From Moniliella sp. 'wahieum' (Eukaryota > Basidiomycota > Moniliellomycetes > Moniliellales > Moniliellaceae), in the NCBI GenBank assembly GCA_003971905.1, contig RSEE01000005.1, positions 310,001 through 374,000 on the forward strand: a stretch of 64,000 bases of DNA. The letters are read 5' to 3'. The notes below the pieces were generated by a model. That model was not told the origin of the DNA and made no database searches. It saw only the letters and a list, made by a program, of their open reading frames with translations. Of the stretch, positions 22,757-33,665 are shown one piece after another. The position numbers were made by a program, and so were the translations under genes. How positions within the stretch are numbered: the first letter of the stretch is position 1; every line of letters starts with the position of its first letter.

Positions 22757-23534
22757 TCAACTACTCTCACACTGCTGCCCCTGTGACGCGCGCACCCCTT
22801 CGGCGCTTTGTTCCTCCGTCATACGCAGGTGTTCCTCTTCATAGATCAGCAAAGGTCGGTTGTGATCAGTTACCTCGGGGATGGTGAGACGCAGGCCGAA
22901 GGCGCGGGCGAGGATAATCTTGAAAATATTTTGAACGTTGTGGCTTCGGTGCTGGAGGAGAAGATGAGGGGAGCACGCATCGCACGAGCGTACCGCCGCG
23001 CTGCACGAATGTTGTCCTCCCGTTCAACCAGGGGCAACTCGTTGAACAGATCGTACTTGGTGCCCACCAAGATTGGGATCGCACGCCGGTTGAACCCTTT
23101 GACTTGGCGGTACCACCCCCGAACGCTGTCCAGCGTCGGACGGCGAGTGAGGTCAAACATGTACAGGATGGCAACGCGCTGTTGCAGACCATGGGGAGCA
23201 TGTTGACAAACTCGCGTGCGCCGCCCAAGTCCCAAAGACTAAACGTAATCGGTGTTGGCGGATGCGGATGGTACGCTCCATGAAGTGAACCCCCAGCGTT
23301 TGAATGTACTCTTCATCAAACTGATTGTGAATGTACCTAACCATCAACGACGTCTTGCCAATCTGGGCATCCCCCACAATGCCAACTTTGAGGATAACAC
23401 TGGAAAAAGAAGAAGGTGAGCGAGAGAAGCTGGTCCGGGTCCGATTCGTAAAAGGCAGAATGGGGCATCAACGTACGCTTGACGCTCGCCCTCTCGGGCG
23501 CAGGAGGCGCAGATGCAACTGGTGTGGACGACAT
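22757..23534 (-). CDS. Spg1/Tem1-type small GTPase
   Basis: This Ras-like GTPase sits at the spindle pole body and triggers the septation/mitotic-exit kinase cascade. The start at 23534 gives MSSTPVASAPPAPERASVKR. An intron of about 75 nt (GTACGT to TTTTCCAG) precedes VILKVGIVGDAQIGKTSLMV; the P-loop G-D-A-Q-I-G-K-T-S is the version found in Spg1/Tem1. Next are QFDEEYIQTLGVHFMERTI (effector region), W-D-L-G-G-x-R-E-F-V-N-M-L-P (switch II), AILYMFDLTRRPTLDSVRGW, AIPILVGTKYDLF (the T-K-Y-D base-recognition motif) and RAMRAPLIFSSS. The tail RPLLIYEEEHLRMTEEQSAE lacks a CAAX box, as in Spg1. A possible second junction lies after SLMV. One frame change occurs inside switch II. Confidence 0.9.
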
Positions 23535-23893
23535 GAACGAGAGCGGCAACACAAAGCGCAGAGGAAAACGAAAGTGTGACGTGCGTGCTAGCGGAGAAGG
23601 GTGCTGGACACAATCCAATAGGAGAGTGCGGGGGACCTGAGAAGAAGGAAGTCGGATTGGGGCCGGGGCCGAGGTCGCGATAGGGGTCGGGTAGCCCGTG
23701 GGGAAGCAAGAGCCAGGAGACAATGGCGGAGATGGAGGCGAACCAACCCTATCGGAGGCGTTTGTTAGCAGCTGCCTTGAGCACACTGCTCCTGTGCGAA
23801 GCCCGCCAGATCAACACTCTTTTGAACGTTCAATATCGGCCGCTGCGCATGCTGGCGCGTGGCGAAATAGCGAAAGTCGCGGGTTCGGTCGCG

Positions 23894-23916
23894 TATATAT
23901 AGCCAGGCTATATATA
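23894..23916. repeat. Perfect 11-bp inverted repeat, TATA-rich
   Basis: Arms TATATATAGCC and its exact complement are separated by one base. It lies 360 bp upstream of the Spg1/Tem1 start. It could be a promoter element read from either strand or a simple cruciform-forming AT hairpin. Confidence 0.7.
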
Positions 23917-24066
23917 TAGCTAGCTGTCCTTATCAATTGTGCAGGCCGTGGATGGAAGCGTCAGGAGAATTGACCTCCAACACGGTAAAGCCATTCCACC
24001 CTTCATTAAATGATGCACGCTCTCTTTCAAGGATTCATCCATGAACGCCATAGTTCTTCGCTACAA

Positions 24067-24318
24067 TTACAAACCCTCCTGTTGTTGTAGAGTGATGACC
24101 CGATGAAGCACGAAAAACGCGCGCAAACACGTCAGGTTGGTAACATCGTTCCCTCGCTTCGTCAGAACGAAAGGGATGAAGGGTTCTTGGACATGTCCCA
24201 ACAGGTACTTGGCGTTCTTATCGCATACTAATAACTCTGGGCTCAAAAACTGCTCAAGAACCCAAGCTCCTCCCTCTGTTGAGGCATAAGGGCGCTGCGC
24301 TGATCCGTGGAGCGCGGA
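24067..24318 (-). pseudogene. Orphan open frame without start codon (83 codons), unknown
   Basis: The minus strand is open from 24318 to a stop at 24067-24069 and reads like protein rather than noise. It includes GGAWVLEQFLSPELLVCDKN, KYLLGHVQEPFIPFVLTKRG and NDVTNLTCLRAFFVLHRVIT. There is no ATG. Codons such as TTA, GTA and CAA are more frequent than in neighbouring genes, which favour G or C in third position. I do not recognise the family. It may be the 3' part of a decayed gene or of a mobile element. It is downstream of the amino-acid permease on the same strand but is separated from its stop by 275 bp. Confidence 0.4.
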
Positions 24319-24593
24319 TTACAGGGAAAAGAGACATGAGAGATGCCTCAGGTCTCAACGTTCAACCAACTAGGTGTGATGGAATATCGTGCACCGTGGG
24401 GGCCTCAAGGGAATAGTGTAGGCAAGACAAGGCTTGTGCGGTTGGGGCTGAGGGGGCTGAAGCAAACAACTATAGTAGAGTATACAGTGTATAAAATCTT
24501 CAACAACGTGTGGTGTGGTGTGGCGTGTTGCTGTGGTGTAAGTGCGACTGATGAGGAGCGCAAAGATCAATATGGTCATGAAAATATGCACAT

Positions 24594-26573
24594 TCAACCC
24601 GTGGCAGCGTCAATCGGCCTGGTACGGGATATACGTAAGTGTGGGGGGAAGCGCCCTGACAGGAATGTGGGCTCAGATGAAGATTTCGAGGCATTGCGAG
24701 CAAAAGAACGGTTCGCCGACTCCTCACGCTCCTGTCGGAGCACATCGAGGGGGATCATGCGACGGCCCGTAACCAAGTCAATGTCTTCAAGGCGAACCCA
24801 GAGGTTGGACCCGCCGGACTTGTTACGCATGAACAGCCCGGCAATGAAGAAGACGATGACCACGGGGATGGCAAGGCAAGCCTGGAAGACGATCGCACGG
24901 CCCGAACCCGACATGGACGATGCGCCAATGGGCCAGCAGGCAATTATGAACTGCAGCACCACTACCAGAGAGCAGAAGAAGGTGCCCCAGATGGAGCCAA
25001 CCATGCCTGTCGGCGACTGCCACGGAAGCTCCTCAAGTGTAACCGGCCTTCTTCCATGCCATGCGGAAGCGAACGTGGCACAGGGTAACCGAGCCCCAAG
25101 AGAAGATGGTCGAGAGACCACTGAGGGCAAGCAACCAGTTGAACACGTCCGTGTTCGACGCAGAGTAAATCAGGAACGAAAGGAAGCCCATGGCCAAACT
25201 GAGGATCACAGCTGGCATAGGACGACCTTGACGGTCAACAAACTTGAAAATGGCAGGGGCCTGGCCCTGCTGCGCCAACGCAGTAAGCGTGCGCGAGGCA
25301 CCGTACACGGCCGAGTTGCCCACCGACAGCACGGAAATCAAAATGACGGCATTGAAAATCGAAGGCAAGGCCTTGATCTTCCCAATCTGGATAGCAATGA
25401 CAAACGGACTGGCGCGAGCATCGTAGGAGGAGGTACCACCAGTCAGACGCTCGTTCATGGGGCCGACACAGAGTGTCACAACCAGTAGTGAAACCACGTA
25501 GAAAATGATGATACGGGCAAAGATCTGCTTAGCAGCCTTGGGCATGTCTTTGCGAGGGTTTTGCGACTCGGCAGCGGCTAGACCAATGAGCTCTGTGCCA
25601 GCAAAGGCAAAGGCGGCACTGACGAAAACAGAGCAGAAGCCTTGGAATCCATTGAGGAAGGCATCCGAAGCAGGATTCCAATACCTTGCGCCAATGTGCT
25701 CATGGGAGGGGGCACCACCAGCCGAAATAACACTACCACAGACTGAGGACGTAAGAAAGGTTAGCAATCCAAAACTGTACGGTGCACGGTGAAATCAAAT
25801 ACGCACTGATAAAGCCGATAACAGCAATGATCTTGACCATAGCGGCAAAGCTTTCAAATTCACCATAGCCACGGACGCCAAAGAGGTTGATGCCGCCAAT
25901 GACGACGATGAAGATGATAAGCCAGACACCAGGACTGATGTGCTCATTAGGATCCCAGAATTTGATCACCATCGAGGCAGCCGTGAGTTCCAAAGGCAAG
26001 ACGATAAACCATTGCATCCAGTAGTTCCAGCCCATGGCGAAACCCCAGGCGGGACTGACAAACCGAGTCGAGTAGGTAGCAAACGAACCCGAGATGGGGA
26101 AGAGCGAGCCCATTTCACCAAGATCCATAACGACACAGAGAAGCATGGTGCCGATCAAAAGGTAGTCCAACATCAAGAAGCCTGGACCACCCGTGTGGTA
26201 TACACCGCCAGAACCAATGAAGAGACCAGTACCGATACTGCATGCGGGGGGGAGGGGTCAGCACATGTTGGGCTCAGAAAAAGATTACGATTGAAGAGGA
26301 GAAAGACGAACCTGCCGCCAAAGGCAATCATCTGCATGTGACGCTGAGTAAGACGACGCTTGAGCTGCTCAGGAGGAGGGTTGCCCTCAGTGTGCTCGAG
26401 GGAAATAGAGGTGGCCTCAACATCCTGGCCCTTGTCGATGGAGTCCTTGTCGTCGTGATAAACATTGGTGGCGACATCGGCGTCGTAGCCGGGGCCAGCG
26501 GGGATCTCGGCAGGGCCTGTTGCGGTCTGGGCCGGCTTGAAGCCGTCCACGAAGTCCCTGAGAAATGGGACAT
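24594..26573 (-). CDS. Amino-acid permease (fungal YAT family)
   Basis: A twelve-helix plasma-membrane transporter that imports amino acids with protons. After a soluble N-terminus (DGFKPAQTATGPAEIPAG and more) come LKRRLTQRHMQMIAFGG, intron 26238-26312, and SIGTGLFIGSG, the helix-1 signature. Further family blocks are ATYSTRFVSPAWGFAMGWNY, VWLIIFIVVIGGINLFGVRG, intron 25743-25806, FVSAAFAFAGTELIGLAAAE, NPRKDMPKAAKQIFARIIIF, NSAVYGASRTLTALAQQGQA and LSGLSTIFSWGSVTLCHVRF. The tail IGTFFCSLVV-type helices end near LRQEREESANRSFARNASKS. The start is placed at the first ATG after the TATA box (26573); it is one frame off from the body, as elsewhere here. Substrate range is unknown; general permeases share this pattern. 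Confidence 0.92.
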
Positions 26574-26646
26574 AGAGGGTAGACGAGAGAAAGGGGGGTG
26601 GGCAGGATAGAGAGGAAGGAGCCGGACAACCGCAGAGTGTTGATGG

Positions 26647-26654
26647 CTTATATA
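26647..26654 (-). promoter_or_regulatory. TATA box (TATATAAG) of the permease gene
   Basis: On the minus strand TATATAAG sits about 75 bp before the first ATG (26573), with a C/T-rich leader between. Confidence 0.6.
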
Positions 26655-26659
26655 TCGCA

Positions 26660-28839
26660 GGTCGCCCCGCTGGCTCTGGGTGGCTGGCGCATGGCTGATG
26701 GAGTGCGAGGCAGGCTGACTAGCTGGCTAGGCAAGTGACTAGGGGTTGGGAGGTGTACGTTTGCGTGACTGGTCAGGGCAGGCCTGCGCGCACCGATGCT
26801 GCTGACGATGGAGGGGCTTAGGCTGCTGCTGCCCTTGCGGAGGCGAGCCAACGGCAGAGCAGCATCGCGTGGACCACACTCACCTGGCCCTGTGCCCACA
26901 AGGCCAAGCCAGCGCAGGCATAATAGACCGCTGGGGCGGAATATTGCCTGCTGCGCCCTGCGCGGCCATCCAACCACACACGCCTCCTGCCTCAGCCGAC
27001 CAATCTAAAACGGCCGAGGAGATAGCGGCGCACACTTGCGCCATGCCTTGGAGGTGTTGTGACGGCCGGTTCCTCGAAGGGCGATATGCCCCGGACGCCA
27101 GGGTGCTAACACCTGCGATATACGGTAGCAGCCATGCTCGTTCCTGTCCAGCATGTCCCGCCAGGTCCCACGCCCCATCCGGCCCCACCCCAGCTGCTGT
27201 GCCGCATCAACTGGGCGCTGTGCCTCGGGGCCGGTGTCTGCGCAGCCACATCGTACGGAGTGGCTGTGGCTGTGGCAACCCTGAGTAGGCCCCCAGCAGG
27301 GCCCCACGCGGGCCAAGGGCGGCCTGACTAGTAACTGCCCTCCTGCGTGCGGCAGCAATCCATGGGGCTTGGACGCGGCTTGGCGAAGAGGTGGTGTGCC
27401 CCGTGCTAGCAGGGGCTATAGTAGGCGCTTGCCCCGTCCAACATCAAGCTTCAGGCCCAGACCCGCCCACGCCAGCCTTCCGCGATAGGCACTAGTACCA
27501 CAAGCCACTAGCCACTAGCCAGCACTCAAAAGGGGACACACAGCCGATAATCGATACGGCAAAATAAGCAAGCAGCCCCAGGGCAGTAAAATGGTATCGC
27601 AGGGGCCTCAAACAGACAGCACCTGGGCACAGTGTCAATAGCGCTGAGCACCCATAACGCTCGAAGCTATCATCTATCAAAAAGGCTATCAATCACACCA
27701 TCCCCTCCCTCAGTCCCCCATCCCATCGCATCCGCCGTCCCATCCACACTCCGCCCGTCCGTGCCTCCTTTGCCCCGATGCCCCGATGTTTGAGCGCTTC
27801 CATCTCACCAACAGCATCTCCGGCACAGCCATCATCAACGTTAAACGTTAAATGTTCGGCATCGCGTCATCAAGACCTCAACGCTGGCTGAACCCATCAG
27901 AGCGCTCAGGCTGAGCCTCAGCACTGAGCCTCGCCGTGACATCAAGCTTCAAGCTTGAGCTTGAGCTTGACTCAAGCCCCAGCCAGCGCTCAGCATCTCA
28001 GCTTCAAGCCTCAAGGTCTTTTTATCCGTCCCTACCCAAACCCATGTCTTCGGCCAGACCTGGCGATTGGCAGTGGGGGGCTTTTGTTCCGGTGTCCGGC
28101 GGGCAACAGTATGTTATCAAGGGCAGTGTTTTCGCCCCTTGCCCTTTGTCCCAACAAGTCGGAATTATGATGGTGTCGCTGTCATACGTAACGCGGTACT
28201 TAGTAGTACACAATCAGTGTACGACTACGCACACATTGACCTAAGGCCTAAGATTCCACTAGGGTGGCAGTAGGGTTATATATTGTCCTTCTTGTTTATG
28301 TGTGCCTGGATGAGGTTCTTGGCTACAATACATATGATGGTAACAGAAGGCGAGATTGGGATGATCGAAGATGGTTTATGTCATGTGTTCTGCCGTGTGA
28401 TCGGCTACGCTACCGGGTTTACCCCCCTTCCTCAAAGAGAGCATGGATTGGCACCCCCCGTGACCAAAGGAAGGAGGGGCGTGCAATTGATACAATAAAT
28501 CCTTGGCGCATCGCACCCCGATGCCTAATACAAGGAAGGAGGCGTACGCGATCAAGAATGGTTCTAGCTAGCTTGCCCAAAGCCCGAATGAAGGAGGGGT
28601 ATGCCAAGCAACGAATTCTTACTCCTCTGCACGTGGATGATCCCACGGCGATCCTACAATAGCTTTATTGAGACTGTCGGGGCTGATGCAGCCGTGCTCT
28701 GCATGATCGTTATTAAGAAAGCGAACAGCCGAGCTGAGCTGTGGGTCTGGACTCACGAAGGATCCGCAAAGAATCCACAAGCGAGATAATCTTCCAGACA
28801 GGAAGATGGTGTCGAGACAAAAGGGTTGTCCTAAATATA
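26660..28839. other. Intergenic; repeats, no gene seen
   Basis: GC-rich DNA to about 27480, then repeats: CACTAGCCACTAGCC (near 27508), TTAAACGTTAAATG (near 27840), and a dense patch of CTGAGC and AAGCTTGAGC words (27898-28015). From 28240 to 28840 the sequence becomes AT-richer with only broken frames. Confidence 0.5.
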
Positions 28840-28955
28840 CATGGCTAATCGAAATTTCTTGCGCACAATCTTGGGGCCTTGCCCACCTTGAATTTTGTAC
28901 GTAGTCCTCACATATCTATCCGGAACCTTGTTACCAGCATTTTCGATTAGCTATG
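28840..28955. mobile_element. MITE-like terminal-inverted-repeat element, copy 1 (116 bp)
   Basis: The ends CATGGCTAATCGAAA and, as complement, CATAGCTAATCGAAA form about 15-bp terminal inverted repeats with one mismatch. The interior includes CACATATCTATCCGGAACCT. TA flanks the element on both sides, as expected from a 2-bp TA target duplication. A second copy in opposite orientation lies at 32824-32940. There is no coding capacity, so it would need a transposase from elsewhere; Tc1/mariner-type elements use TA targets, but the assignment is an inference. Confidence 0.72.
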
Positions 28956-29167
28956 TACATTTAGCCAAGGCCCCTTTATAGCGCCAGTCCCTCCTCAGGT
29001 TGACGAGTTCCGGTAATGAGGGGCTGCATTGCTATGACATTGGGCACCCCATGTATTGTATAGTACATGGATTTTGAGAAGACGCAACCGAAAGAAGAAT
29101 GCAGGACACTCAGGCAAAACAGGCATTATATGATAGAAAAGCACGACAGACTACATGCGTTCAATCG

Positions 29168-31220
29168 TCACCCCCGATGTGGCATACGACGAGACATGAA
29201 GCGACCCCAGAGGGACGTTTCAAGTCCTCTGGGCGTCGTGGGAAAGGCAACTCTCCCGCCGCGCGAGACACCGTTTGAGGGCGAATGTAGGTCGTCCAAA
29301 TAGTTCTTACGGCTGTTGCGCAGCCGGATGGACAGATCAAGATACGCATCGAGTGTCAGCGAGGGGTACTCCCAATCTGTCTTGGATCGTAAGGGCTTGG
29401 GTAAGACAAGGCTTTAGAGTCCCTATTGGGAATGGCATGATAGCGTGCCAGCTCTGCATCGAGCAAGGGCTTGGGAACAGGGATGGGACCGTCAACCTCG
29501 TCCTTAGCACCGTTCGAAGCAGTGGAAAGGTATTCTTGCCACAGCACCTCCGTGGGATAAGTGGAATACTCCAGTTGGAACTCGGGGGGTGGAGGGTTGG
29601 ATGGATTGGCCTCGTACGCGCTGTTGGCCTCATCCAGATTGAGATGCCACTCGGAATAACCTAATGGGAGAGGAAACGGTTCGTGCGAACGGGAGATGCG
29701 GGGTGACGGTAGTAAACCTTCTTGTGATCTTTCTTCTTCCTGATGCCCACCGCTTTGTTTCTCCCAGCCCAAGATAGTTTGACCCACAGATGACGATGTC
29801 AGGCCCGCTTCCTCCTGTACCTGATCCTCGTCCTCAACAGAGAAGTCCGATGCATAGTCCTTGGCCCGATAGCGCGTTCCGAACTCGTATTGTACGTCCA
29901 AACGCGCATAGTGGGGTACCAGTTGGGCAATAGCGAAGGGGACAGTGATGCCACACTGTAACGGTCCAACACGTCCTCGGTCACATTCTCTGGGACCTGA
30001 AGGATATTGTTGACCATGAGTGCAACAATATCCGTCGCTTGCACATTATAAGGGACGTCGGCCGAACCATGTTCCGCGGACTGTGGAGCAGACTCTCATA
30101 CGGGTCCAGCATGGCGTCGTCTTCCTCCATCAACTGTTGCGCCCTCTTCTGGAGGGGACGGGGGTGGAGGGTTATCCTCTGTGTGGAAGGTGAAAAGATC
30201 ATAGTTTTGATGACCATAGTGCTGTCCGACAATGGTATCTTGATAGCGAAGCACCAAGTTACTGTACCGTTGATAGCAGTCCTCAAGTACCACGCCTTGT
30301 TAGGCGGAACATGGCCGATTAGATGTGCCTGCATCCCACGGTTTCTAGTCCGACCCAGCTGGGCCTCGAGCCAATCCTGGGAAGATAGCATGTCAGTCTA
30401 GGGCCCAATGATTCAGGGGGAAAGTACAAACCAATTCGAGTCCGCCCGGGTCGCCCCGACGCGAGTCACAGCCATCGACCATCTTGTTGGACTTGAACCA
30501 GTAGATGGTTTGAGGCTGAACACAGTCAACGCTGCCGGAATCACATCGCGGGCAAAGTACCCGCCAATGGAGCACACATGCGCTTCCGACTCAGGCAGCA
30601 AGCCAAACTGGGCCCACATGCGAGCGTACATGAACGTCACATCGTTCGGGCCGGGCCACATGATGTTGTGTGGGTATATATCGTTGTTTCCAATAGCCGG
30701 CACGATGGGAACGCCAGGGAAAGCAATCTTGAGCTGTTGGATACACCATCGGTTAAACTCAAAATTTCGTCCCGCGTTCGAGGGTGGACAGGACCATGTC
30801 GTGGCGAACATTGTCACCCGTCCAGATAATAAAGTCGAGACCATCCTGGGAACCAAATGATTTGGCGGCCCAAGCCAGTGCCTTCTCCACCAGCCAGGGG
30901 GGCGAGTCGCACTCGGTCCGAGGTGCCCCAGTACCCAGCACGGATGGCCGCCTCGGGATCGTCTAGCTCGTCGGCCATCAGCTGGCACGAAGACTCGACC
31001 GTTGCATTGTACGTGTAGAATTGGTCCGGGTGCATGTCAGTCACATGGAGAAAGCGTCCATGGATAGGACGAGGCTGGGGCGTCGTTGCTGCGCGTGCAT
31101 CGCTCGTTGCTGGAGGGCCTCTCCCTCGAAGAGCAAGGGCGACGCGCGGATCGCCGGCGCAGCGCCCAAGGCGAGAATGACCGTCGTCGCTACAGCCGAA
31201 GCGGCGGCAAGGGCCCGCAT
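29168..31220 (-). CDS. Vacuolar endopolyphosphatase (Ppn1-like)
   Basis: Ppn1 cuts long polyphosphate chains in the vacuole; it is a metallophosphatase delivered through the secretory pathway. The start at 31220 gives MRALAAASAVATTVILALGA, a signal or anchor helix. Catalytic motifs follow in order: GRFLHVTDMHPDQFY (D-x-H), IIWTGDNVRHDM (G-D-N), IVPAIGNNDIYPHN (G-N-N-D), HLIGHVPPNKAWY (G-H-V-P-P) and IVGQHYGHQNYDLFTFH (G-H-x-N/H). This is the calcineurin-like set as arranged in Ppn1, with the typical N-D-I-Y-P-H-N. The far C-terminus SLTLDAYLDLSIRLRNSRKN matches the family ending and sets the stop at 29168-29170. At least one intron is likely near 30390-30420 (CAG/GTAC ends). Several frame changes are present. 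Confidence 0.88.
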
Positions 31221-31390
31221 GCGTGCAAACTTGTGATGGCAGAGGTACAACGAACCGGAACAAGGGAAAGTGAGATGGTAGCGGAGCCGCAGTAAGTGTT
31301 CTGCCTCCAGAGATGATAGATAGCCCACGTGCGAGCTAGCTGGCGGGCTCCTGGTCGATCCGCGAAGACAAATTGGTCAAAGTTCGAAGG

Positions 31391-31426
31391 CGGTTGAACG
31401 GTTGAACGGTTGAACGTTTGAACGTT
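31391..31426. repeat. GTTGAACG tandem repeat
   Basis: Three to four head-to-tail copies of a GGTTGAAC octamer, ending in GAACGTTTGAACGTT. Relatives of the word occur at 32660-32690, 33073-33103, 36668-36692, 45652-45668, 51549-51568 and 59975-59990, all intergenic. Confidence 0.7.
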
Positions 31427-31509
31427 GGTGTAATAAGGGTGTGTTTCGGTGCAATACAATATTGAAATTGCAAGTGGCGCCGTACTTTAATCCGTGTCTC
31501 TATTCCATA

Positions 31510-32080
31510 CGAGAGACCCTGTCCTTGTGCTGCACGGCCATCTTTCCCCCCTTGGCACCGTTCCATACATCATTTACCCCCCCCCTGGACCACCGTTCCA
31601 TAGGCCCCTTTCCCATAGTCAACAATGTCCGCAGTTCCATCGTCCAGAGAGACCTTCACGCCCACACATACAGCATAGGTTAACGTTCCATCATATTCAC
31701 CGTGGCATATATACCATTCTGTAGTCAGTAGCAGGGAAGCATGGCTTGCGCGAGACCTCAGAGGATCACGTAGAGGGATGTTGGGGTGGACGACTGGCCC
31801 CTGCCCCGCCTAGGTTCTTCTTCGTGGCTGCACCCTTTGGGGCCACCGTAGTCACTGCCCCTTCGGCCCGCTGGGCGATTGTCGCCACCATTCCGTCGTC
31901 ACCACCTTTGCTCATTGTTCCATTGTCCCCCCTTGATGGTTAACCGCACCACTGCAGCTGCCGTTCCATCGTTGCCCTTGGCCACCGGGCAATTGACCAC
32001 CATTGAATATTGACCAGAAACCGCCACCGCCGCCGCCACGGTTCTGTCGGTCCCGGGGGCCACCGGCGCGGACGGTGAAC
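31510..32080. other. GTTCCAT-studded region, possible decayed repeat-protein frame on minus strand
   Basis: GTTCCAT occurs at least six times at irregular 30-100 bp intervals. On the minus strand each becomes ATGGAAC and often reads D-G-T, for example EYDGTLTYAVCVGVKVSLDD and NDGTAAAVVRLTIKGG. The stretches between are beta-like and hydrophobic. No single frame runs through, there is no clear start, and I recognise no family. It may be a decayed repeat protein or only an imperfect minisatellite. Confidence 0.3.
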
Positions 32081-32346
32081 CGTTTCACTCTCTTGATTCT
32101 CCGTCCATTAAGCGTCCTCTTGATGGCGAAGCGGCCCGAGGGCGTAGCGAAAACGCGTGCATAGGAGCGGAGAGAGAAGGGGGGGTAAGAGAAGGAGGGA
32201 CAGAGGACGTGGAGCCGATGCTGCTTTGGGGGATGTGAGATTCATTGCGCAGGAGAGGGAGGCCATTGGGGTGATGGTTGCGAAGGTGAACTGGACTGGC
32301 CTAGACTGACGGGGCGGTGGCTGCGCGCGCACAACAAGCAGAATGC

Positions 32347-32450
32347 GACAAGAACGCCAAGTATCAGGGCCGCACCCAAGAACCGTGTTTCCCTTTGGAT
32401 TTGACGACCCGCAGTCCTCCGGGGGGGGAGTTCGAATCCCACTCTCGTCA
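32347..32450 (+). other. tRNA-like sequence, probably degenerate
   Basis: AGTTCGAATCC at 32429-32439 is one base from the RNA polymerase III B box (GGTTCGANTCC). About 75 nt before it, ACGCCAAGTATCAGG resembles an A box, and GCC/GGC can pair as a D stem. The end TCTCGTC can pair with GACAAGA at 32347 at six of seven positions, as in a serine tRNA acceptor stem (usually GACGAGA). However, the T stem has two mismatches and no convincing anticodon arm forms, so this is more likely a tRNA relic than a working gene. Confidence 0.3.
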
Positions 32451-32823
32451 TCATGTGGAAGTGGCAGGCGAGCTAGGCAGGAGTAGGAGTGCTGTGGATG
32501 CAATCAGGGGGAAGGCAGGCCGCGGAGGCGCAACAGGAAGGGGCGGAACAGAGGCGGAACGGGATCGCCTCGCACAATACTATATGCCTCCACCAAAAGA
32601 CAGCGGGCAAGCTGCCTGAGAACTGGATGGAATTGACTACTGAGTCTGAATGGAGAGATGGTTCAACGTTCAACCGTTCACCACGTTACGTTCACCTCTC
32701 GGATGTCTACCACGTTCATCCGTATCCACACGCGCTGTCTTGGGCGTGGGAACGGATGACGTACCAGATGGTCCTGATCTGCCGACGATTCCCTTGGTTC
32801 CGTACCCGGGCTTGGCGCTCCCA

Positions 32824-32940
32824 CATAGCTAATCGAAAATGCCGGTAACAAGGTTCCGGATAGATATGTGAGGACTACGTACGAAATTCAAGGTGGGCAA
32901 GGCCCACAAGATTGTGCACCAGAAATTTCGATTAGCCATG
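32824..32940. mobile_element. MITE-like terminal-inverted-repeat element, copy 2 (117 bp, inverted)
   Basis: Reverse-complement relative of 28840-28955 with about 90 percent or better identity by eye. The ends are CATAGCTAATCGAAAAT and its near complement ATTTCGATTAGCCATG. CA flanks it on both sides. It abuts a degenerate member of the AT-richer repeat (32958-33014). Confidence 0.72.
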
Positions 32941-32957
32941 CAAGCAACACGCGCCGC

Positions 32958-33014
32958 ATAAACGGGTCGGTTCAGGCGCAGTGGTTCGTTGTCCCAGCCT
33001 TAAGCTCTGTCAAT
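32958..33014 (-). repeat. Degenerate copy of the repeat carried at 51745-52014
   Basis: About 57 bp, including GTCCCAGCCTTAAGCTCTGT and CAATG, align with 51868-51932. The shared CAGCCTTAAGCTCTGTCAATG end is identical; other differences are largely C/T and A/G changes. On the minus strand the common end encodes L-T-E-L-K-A-G-T in both. Confidence 0.65.
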
Positions 33015-33437
33015 GATACAGTGGTTACCAGTTACAGCATGATAGAGACGATTGCGGCCAGTTGATCACCGACAACAGGTTGGACGTTGGACGTTGGACG
33101 TTGTGTCGGCATGTCGTGCTTGCGATGTGATGGGACACTGGTGCAGTGTGCCATAGGCTTAGCCAGCCTCTGGCGCTCCCACCACTTGCACCCGACAGCT
33201 AGCTCCGCTAGTTCCGCCCCGGCGGAAGTCTGGCAGTCCAAGGTGTCTCCTCGTCAAAGCTTCGGCAGTCGTAGCTTACTCTTCCCTCTCTTCCACCCCC
33301 CTCCCTCCTCCCTCTCCGCTACTGTCCCTACTATCACTCACCCGCAATCAATCCCTATTGCCTATTTGACCTAGAGTTCTTGATTGCCGTTTCGCTTAGC
33401 ATCGGGATTCGGTCACATCAGATGCAAGATGCCCCTT

Positions 33438-33507
33438 GCATGATGCATGATGCATGCGTGATGCATGGTGCACATGATGCAATCGATCATCGATCATCGA
33501 TCATCGA
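33438..33507. repeat. TGATGCA and ATCGATC tandem motifs
   Basis: Four copies of GATGCATGAT-like words run directly into three ATCGATC units. A second cluster of the same words is at about 34000-34110, just upstream of the zinc transporter (34264). Confidence 0.75.
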
Positions 33508-33636
33508 CACCATCGGTCTTTCACTTCACTTCAACTTGAAGCTTGACTGGCTCGACTGCGTTCGCAAGCTGCCAGCTGCAAGGGAGATCCTGAGGTTGTT
33601 CCGCTTGACTCGGAGCAGTGCTGCTAGTGATGATCA

Positions 33637-33665
33637 AATCAATCACTAGTCACTAGTCACTAGTA
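33637..33665. repeat. CACTAGT tandem repeat
   Basis: Three head-to-tail copies of a TCACTAG heptamer. Similar words lie near 27508, 46817 and 56260-56345. Confidence 0.7.

Noticed and set aside
28264-28662. Plus-strand frame of 132 codons
   Set aside because: No homology or start context, and it overlaps an equally long minus-strand frame.
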